From Thermoleophilia bacterium (GTDB lineage: Bacteria > Actinomycetota > Thermoleophilia > RBG-16-64-13): a stretch of DNA of 64,000 nucleotides. Each line of letters begins with the position of its first letter. The first letter of the stretch is position 1. The position numbers and the translations under genes are program-made. Where the stretch lies: assembly GCA_027493445.1 (NCBI GenBank), contig JAOSKU010000001.1, positions 3,921,845 to 3,985,844 on the forward strand, written 5' to 3'. Positions 59,737 through 64,000 of the stretch are shown one piece after another. The notes beneath the pieces were generated by a model that had not been told where the DNA came from, searched no databases, and was given only the letters and a program-made list of their open reading frames with translations.

Positions 59737-60443
59737 GCGGTAGGGTCCGCTTCGGGGTCGTCGTCTTTCCCGGATCGAACTGCGAATACGATGCCGTGCA
59801 CGCCCTGGGAACCTTCCCCGCCGCTCACCCCTACTACCTCTGGCACAAGGACCACGATCTTCAGGACCCCGACGTGGTCGTGCTGCCGGGGGGCTTCTCC
59901 TACGGCGACTATCTGCGCACGGGGGCCATCGCGCGCTTCAGTCCCATGATGGGCGAGGTGGCGGCCTTCGCGGCCGGCGGTGGCCTGGTGCTCGGCATCT
60001 GCAACGGTTTCCAGATCCTCACCGAGGCCCACCTGCTGCACGGGGCCATGCTGCGCAACCGGGGACTCAAGTTCATCTGCCACGCCCAGCACCTGCGGGT
60101 GGAGCGGACCGACACCCCCTTCACCCGGCGGTTCGAGCAGGGCCAGGTGATCCAGGTGCCGGTCAACCACAACGAGGGCAGCTGGACGGCCGGGGCGGAG
60201 AGCCTGCAGCGCATCGAGGACGAGCGCCTGGTGGTTTTCCGCTACTGCGATGCTGAAGGCAACGTCACCGACGCGGCTAACCCCAACGGAGCCGTGGACA
60301 ACGTGGCCGGCCTGGTTCACGAAGGAGGGAACGTGCTGGGGATGATGCCGCACCCGGAAAGGGTGTGCGAGGCCATTCTGGGGGGTACCGACGGACGGGC
60401 TCTGTTCGGCTCGCTCATCGACACCGTCCTGGAGCGCGGGTAG
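59733..60443 (+). CDS. purQ: FGAM synthase glutaminase subunit PurQ
   Basis: 236 residues. FGVVVFPGSNCEYDAVHALG, VVLPGGFSYGDYLRTGAIAR, the nucleophile elbow LVLGICNGFQILTEAHLL and the triad His/Glu in MMPHPERVCE. Supplies ammonia to PurL. GTG start within the end of purS. Confidence 0.97.
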   Translation: MSGRVRFGVVVFPGSNCEYDAVHALGTFPAAHPYYLWHKDHDLQDPDVVVLPGGFSYGDYLRTGAIARFSPMMGEVAAFAAGGGLVLGICNGFQILTEAHLLHGAMLRNRGLKFICHAQHLRVERTDTPFTRRFEQGQVIQVPVNHNEGSWTAGAESLQRIEDERLVVFRYCDAEGNVTDAANPNGAVDNVAGLVHEGGNVLGMMPHPERVCEAILGGTDGRALFGSLIDTVLERG

Positions 60444-60445
60444 TC

Positions 60446-60688
60446 ATGGCTCCCGACATCGTCTGCCCGCGCTGCGGGCACACCGATACCTTCATCAAGG
60501 GGTTCCTCCCCGACACCTGCGTATGCCGGGTCTGCCAGAGCCAGCTCGATTGGCGTGAGATCCCGGGCATGGGCCCCGATTGCCGTCCCCTGGAGGATGC
60601 GGCTCCCTCCGTCGATGCGGCTGCGGCCGCGTCGCCTGGAACGCCTGATGAGGCCGGATCTGAAGCAGACGGCGGGGAGTCTGAGTGA
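60446..60688 (+). CDS. Small zinc-ribbon protein between purQ and purL
   Basis: 80 residues: IVCPRCGHTDTFIKGFLPDTCVCRVC supplies two Cys pairs (one zinc ribbon), then QSQLDWREIPGMG and an acidic Ala-rich tail. Two bases after purQ and 36 before purL. I do not know this as a purine enzyme; it may bind one of them or RNA. Confidence 0.65.
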   Translation: MAPDIVCPRCGHTDTFIKGFLPDTCVCRVCQSQLDWREIPGMGPDCRPLEDAAPSVDAAAAASPGTPDEAGSEADGGESE

Positions 60689-60724
60689 TCCCACACCCGG
60701 CCGGACCACCACAGGGAGCAGCGC

Positions 60725-63057
60725 ATGGCTGAGCTGTACGCCGAACTGGGCCTGACCCAGGACGAGTACCAGAAGATCCGCGAGATCCAGGGCCGGGAAC
60801 CCAGTCACGTGGAGCTCGCCGTCTACTCGCTCATGTGGAGTGAGCACTGCGGCTATAAGCACTCCCGGCCTTTCCTGAAGCGCCTCCCGACCGCAGGCGA
60901 GCGGGTGCTGCAAGGCCCCGGCGAGAACGCCGGCATCGTCGACATCGGCGGGGGCCTGGCGGTGGCCATGAAGGTCGAGAGCCACAATCACCCCTCGGCC
61001 GTCGAGCCCTACCAGGGGGCGGCCACCGGGGTGGGCGGGATCCTGCGCGACATCTTCACCATGGGGGCGCGGCCCATCTGCAGTCTGGACTCGTTGCGCT
61101 TCGGCGAGATCGCTCCCCTGCCGGCGGGGCGTGGCGGCGAGGCGGCCCTGGGCGGCCTCGAACGGCAGCGGTACCTGTTCGAGAACGTGGTGGCCGGGAT
61201 CGGCGGCTACGGCAACTGCATGGGTATCCCCACGGTGGGGGGCGAGGTCTATTTCGAGGGGGCCTACTCGGGAAACTGCCTGGTGAACGCCATGGCGGTG
61301 GGTTTGGTCCGCCACGAGCACATCGTACGCAGCAAGGCGGCCGGCGTGGGCAACCACGTGGTGCTGTTCGGTTCGAAGACGGGGCGGGACGGCATTGGCG
61401 GCGCCAGCGTACTCGCCAGCCAGGAGTTCGACGAGACCCTGGAAGAGAAGCGGCCCTCGGTGCAGGTGGGCGATCCCTTCACCGAGAAGAAGCTGCTGGA
61501 GGTGAGCTTGGAGCTGCTCAAGGCGGGGAAGTTCGTGGCCTTGCAGGACCTGGGGGCGGCGGGCATCACCTCGTCGTCGAGCGAGATGGCGGCCAAAGGG
61601 GGGTGGGCATAGAGATCCACACCGACCGCGTGCCCCTGCGCGAGCCCGGCATGGAGCCGTGGGAGATCATGATCAGCGAGAGCCAGGAGCGCATGCTGGC
61701 CGTTGTCACCCCAGCCGACTGGCCGGACGTGGCCGCGGCCTGCGACCGCTGGGATCTCGACTGCACCATCGTGGGCGAGGTCACCGACACCGGCAGGCTG
61801 CAGGTCTTCCATCGCAACCGTCTGGTGGGTGACATGCCCGCTCAGGCCTTGGCTGACGCACCTGTGTGCGTGGTAACTCAGGAGCGGCCCGCGCATGAGA
61901 TCGACGAGCCCCTGGACCTCGACGGCCTGCCGGTGCCGGCGACTCCACTCTCCGAGATCCTGCTTGATCTGCTGGGCTCGCCCAACATAGCCGGCCGCCG
62001 TTGGATCTGGGAGCAGTACGATCACCAGGTACAACTGAACACCGTCCTGCTGCCGGGCGGCGACGCGGCCGTGCTGCGCGTGAAGCACACGGGCGGGGGT
62101 CTGGCCCTCTGCACCGACGGCAATGGCCGCCGAACGTACCTCGATCCCTACCGGGGCGGCAAGGAGGCGGTGGCCGAGGCGGCCCGCAACGTCTCCTGCA
62201 CTGGTGCGACACCGCTGGCCATCACCAACTGCTTGAACTTCGGCAATCCGGAGAAGGGGCCGATCGCCTCGCAGCTCGCCCGAGCGGTGGAGGGTATGGC
62301 CGAGGCCTGCGAGGCCTTCCGCATCCCCGTCATCTCGGGCAACGTCTCGCTCTACAACGAGAGCTTCGGCCAGGCCATCTATCCTACGGCGGTGGTGGGG
62401 ATGCTCGGACTCATGGACGACGCCGCCGTCCACTGCACGATGGCCTTCCGGGGCGAAGGCGACGTGGTCATGCTGCTGGGCGACGCGGTCCCGGCTCTCG
62501 ACGGCTCCGAGTACCAGAAGCGCTGGTTCGGCCGCGTCGAGGGGCGCATCCCCGATGTGGACCTCCAGGCCGAGGTCGTGCTGCAGGGGGTTGTGCGCCG
62601 AGCCATAACCGATGGCATGCTGCGCTCGGCCCACGACTGCTCCGACGGAGGCCTGGCCGTGGCGCTCGCTGAGAGCTGCCTGGCGGGGGGTATCGGCGCG
62701 CGTCTGAACCTGGAGGGCGTGCCCGGCCATCTGCCTGGACGCCACGACCTGACCCTCTTCGGCGAGGCGCCCACCCGCGTGGTGGTGAGCGCGGGTGCCG
62801 AGGTGGCGGAAGCCATGCGGGACCTCTGCGCCGGGGCCCGGGTTCCGTGCCGGGTGCTCGGCACAGTGGGGGGTGACAGCCTGGCCGTTCTGGTGGGGGG
62901 TGAGCAGGTGGAGCTGTCGATGGTGGCCTTGCGCGATGCGTACGAGGGGGACTGGAGCGCGCGCTCGGGCCGTCCAGTGCGGCCGCGGCGGCCGGCGCTT
63001 CGCTTTGAAACAGGTTCCAAGGCAGGCCCAACGGGTTTGCACTATACTGACAGAGTC
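60725..63057 (+). CDS. purL: FGAM synthase large subunit PurL, frameshifted, no own stop
   Basis: [77 protein letters not shown] and [20 protein letters not shown] are intact; one G is missing in the run 61598-61603, after which [20 protein letters not shown] and the second half ([20 protein letters not shown]) follow. The protein should end near [10 protein letters not shown] (about 62955). Instead a repeat fragment (62974-63017) continues the frame, and no stop occurs before the purF ATG in the same frame, so an in-frame PurL-PurF polypeptide is possible. The end given is simply the last base before purF. Confidence 0.9.
62974..63017 (+). repeat. Repeat fragment replacing the end of purL
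   Basis: CCAGTGCGGCCGCGGCGGCC followed by a GGCGCTTCGCTTTGAAACAGG edge matches the 24269-24301 and 24434-24466 sequence. It lies in the coding frame of purL and holds no stop in that frame. Confidence 0.65.
63043..63048 (+). promoter_or_regulatory. Possible -10 of a leaderless purF transcript
   Basis: TATACT ends nine bases before the purF ATG, so transcription could begin at or next to the start codon. No -35 is evident. Confidence 0.35.
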
Positions 63058-64000
63058 ATGACGTACCTCGAGGATCTCGACTCGCCTCGGGAGGAGTGCG
63101 GCGTCTTCGCCATTTACGACCCGGAGCGGGACGTGGCGCGGCTCACCTTCTTCGCGCTCTACGCTCTGCAGCACCGGGGGCAGGAGTCGGCCGGCATCGC
63201 CGTCAGCGATCATGGGCACATCATGGTCTTCAAGGAGATGGGGCTGGTCTCCCAGGTGTTCAAGGAAGGGACCCTGCGCACCCTCTCCGGTCAGATGGCC
63301 ATCGGCCATGTGCGCTACTCCACCACCGGCTCGAGCGAGTGGCGGAACGCCCAGCCCATCCACCGCCCCCGCAACGGATCGGCCATCGCCATGGCCCACA
63401 ACGGCAATCTGGTGAACACCGACGAGCTGCGCCAGGAGCTTCTGGACCGGGGAGTGCAGCTCTCCTCCACCTCTGACACCGAGGTGATGGCCGCTCTGCT
63501 GGCCGAGCACCCCGCCGAGGACCTCAAGGACGCCCTGCGTGAGGTGATCCCCCGCCTGCGGGGAGCCTTCAGCGCCGTGGTGCTCGATGGGAAGCAGGTG
63601 ATCGGCTTCCGTGATCCTTTCGGAATCCGGCCCCTGGTGCTGGGGTGTCTCGAGGAGCGTTTCGTAATCGCCAGCGAGACCGCGGCCCTCGACATCATCG
63701 GCGCCGTGCCGGTGCGGGAGATCGAGCCGGGGGAGATGTGCTGGATCGACGAGCAGGGCTATCACTTCGAGCGGGTGGTCGACCGCAAAGCCGAGGCTCT
63801 CTGCATCTTCGAGTTCATCTACTTCGCCCGTCCCGACTCGGTCATGAAGAAGGTGACCCTCTACGCCGCGCGCAGCCGCATGGGTGAGGAGCTGGCCGAA
63901 GAGTCGCCGGTCGACGCCGACCTGGTCATCCCGGTGCCCGATACCGGTAACTCGGCCGCCATCGGCTACTCCGCCCGTAGCGGCATCCCTTTCGGAGAGG
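63058..64000 (+). CDS. purF: Amidophosphoribosyltransferase, N-terminal part
   Basis: Runs off the window at residue 314. REECGVFAIYDPERDVARLT has the Cys that becomes the N-terminal nucleophile after an 11- to 12-residue propeptide is removed. ALQHRGQESAGIAVSD, GHVRYSTTGSSEWRNAQPIH, AMAHNGNLVNTDELR and TSDTEVMAALL follow; the PRTase domain starts with IPVPDTGNSAAIGYS. Catalyses the first committed purine step. In frame with purL and without an intervening stop. Confidence 0.95.
   Translation, partial: MTYLEDLDSPREECGVFAIYDPERDVARLTFFALYALQHRGQESAGIAVSDHGHIMVFKEMGLVSQVFKEGTLRTLSGQMAIGHVRYSTTGSSEWRNAQPIHRPRNGSAIAMAHNGNLVNTDELRQELLDRGVQLSSTSDTEVMAALLAEHPAEDLKDALREVIPRLRGAFSAVVLDGKQVIGFRDPFGIRPLVLGCLEERFVIASETAALDIIGAVPVREIEPGEMCWIDEQGYHFERVVDRKAEALCIFEFIYFARPDSVMKKVTLYAARSRMGEELAEESPVDADLVIPVPDTGNSAAIGYSARSGIPFGE

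Noticed and set aside
61264..63765. An 833-codon open frame on the minus strand opposite purL and purF
   Set aside because: It mirrors the third-base GC bias of the true genes, has low-complexity His/Gly/Val-rich content and no recognisable motif.

Overview
The window is GC-rich, densely packed bacterial DNA with codon use to match. Frequent GTG/TTG starts, a DnaB intein, a Ccm system of the CXXXY CcmE type and a rpsF-ssb-rpsR-rplI-dnaB cluster fit a deep-branching high-GC lineage, most likely Actinobacteriota. That is an inference; no rRNA or tRNA gene is present to test it. Metabolically it looks like an H2-using, cytochrome c-rich, probably anaerobic or facultative organism.

Layout. 0-5 kb: a LysR fragment, a DtxR-type metal regulator, a CsoR/CopZ copper pair, a geranylgeranyl-reductase-like flavoprotein, a DUF1405 membrane protein, thioredoxin and a small thioredoxin-fold protein with an in-frame UGA. 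5-12 kb: a membrane-bound uptake hydrogenase operon (small subunit, large subunit, cytochrome b) followed by a thioredoxin reductase fused to a tandem thioredoxin-fold domain, then a rhodanese and a ferredoxin. 12-24 kb: a complete cytochrome c maturation region (TPR protein, Lgt, two secreted zinc-ribbon paralogues, two CcmE, CcmF, CcmH, CcmI-like, CcmA, CcmB, CcmC, CcmD). 24-31 kb: a BlaI/BlaR1-like pair, then DUF2318, two FtsX-type permeases, an ABC ATPase, a TlpA-like lipoprotein with an in-frame UGA, and CcdA. 31-40 kb: FdhD, DUF1786, a diguanylate cyclase, an acyltransferase, a DUF4388 protein, CooC, a DUF4349 lipoprotein and a DUF3343 protein. 41-45 kb: rpsF-ssb-rpsR-DUF2232-rplI-dnaB with a mini-intein. 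45-51 kb: PabB/PabC-like genes, a flavoprotein and a TAT-exported multicopper oxidase. 51-64 kb: purine biosynthesis (purA, purD-purE-purB, purC-purS-purQ-purL-purF) interrupted by a Vps62-domain membrane protein.

Two systems stand out. First, three genes (hydrogenase large subunit, TlpA-like lipoprotein, small thioredoxin-fold protein) have an in-frame UGA at or near a redox-active Cys position. Each is followed by a perfect 7-8 bp hairpin whose apical loop has a G in its first two positions and lies 17, 17 and 35 nt after the UGA, as expected for bacterial SECIS elements. These are predicted selenoproteins. Second, four near-identical palindromes TACTAC-N5-GTAGTA lie in the spacers of sigma70-like promoters in front of the TPR/lgt operon, the ccm operon, the blaI-blaR1 pair and the DUF2318/ABC/TlpA/CcdA operon. 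The BlaR1-like protease ends in a CXXCH heme-attachment motif instead of a penicillin-binding domain. This suggests a BlaI-type regulon that senses and controls cytochrome c maturation.

A dispersed repeat family with 13-bp terminal inverted repeats (AGGCTGTTGAAGA) recurs, usually just after stop codons. A fragment of it has removed the stop codon between purL and purF. About a dozen genes carry single-base frameshifts, nearly all in G or C runs, which most likely reflects homopolymer sequencing error rather than gene decay.
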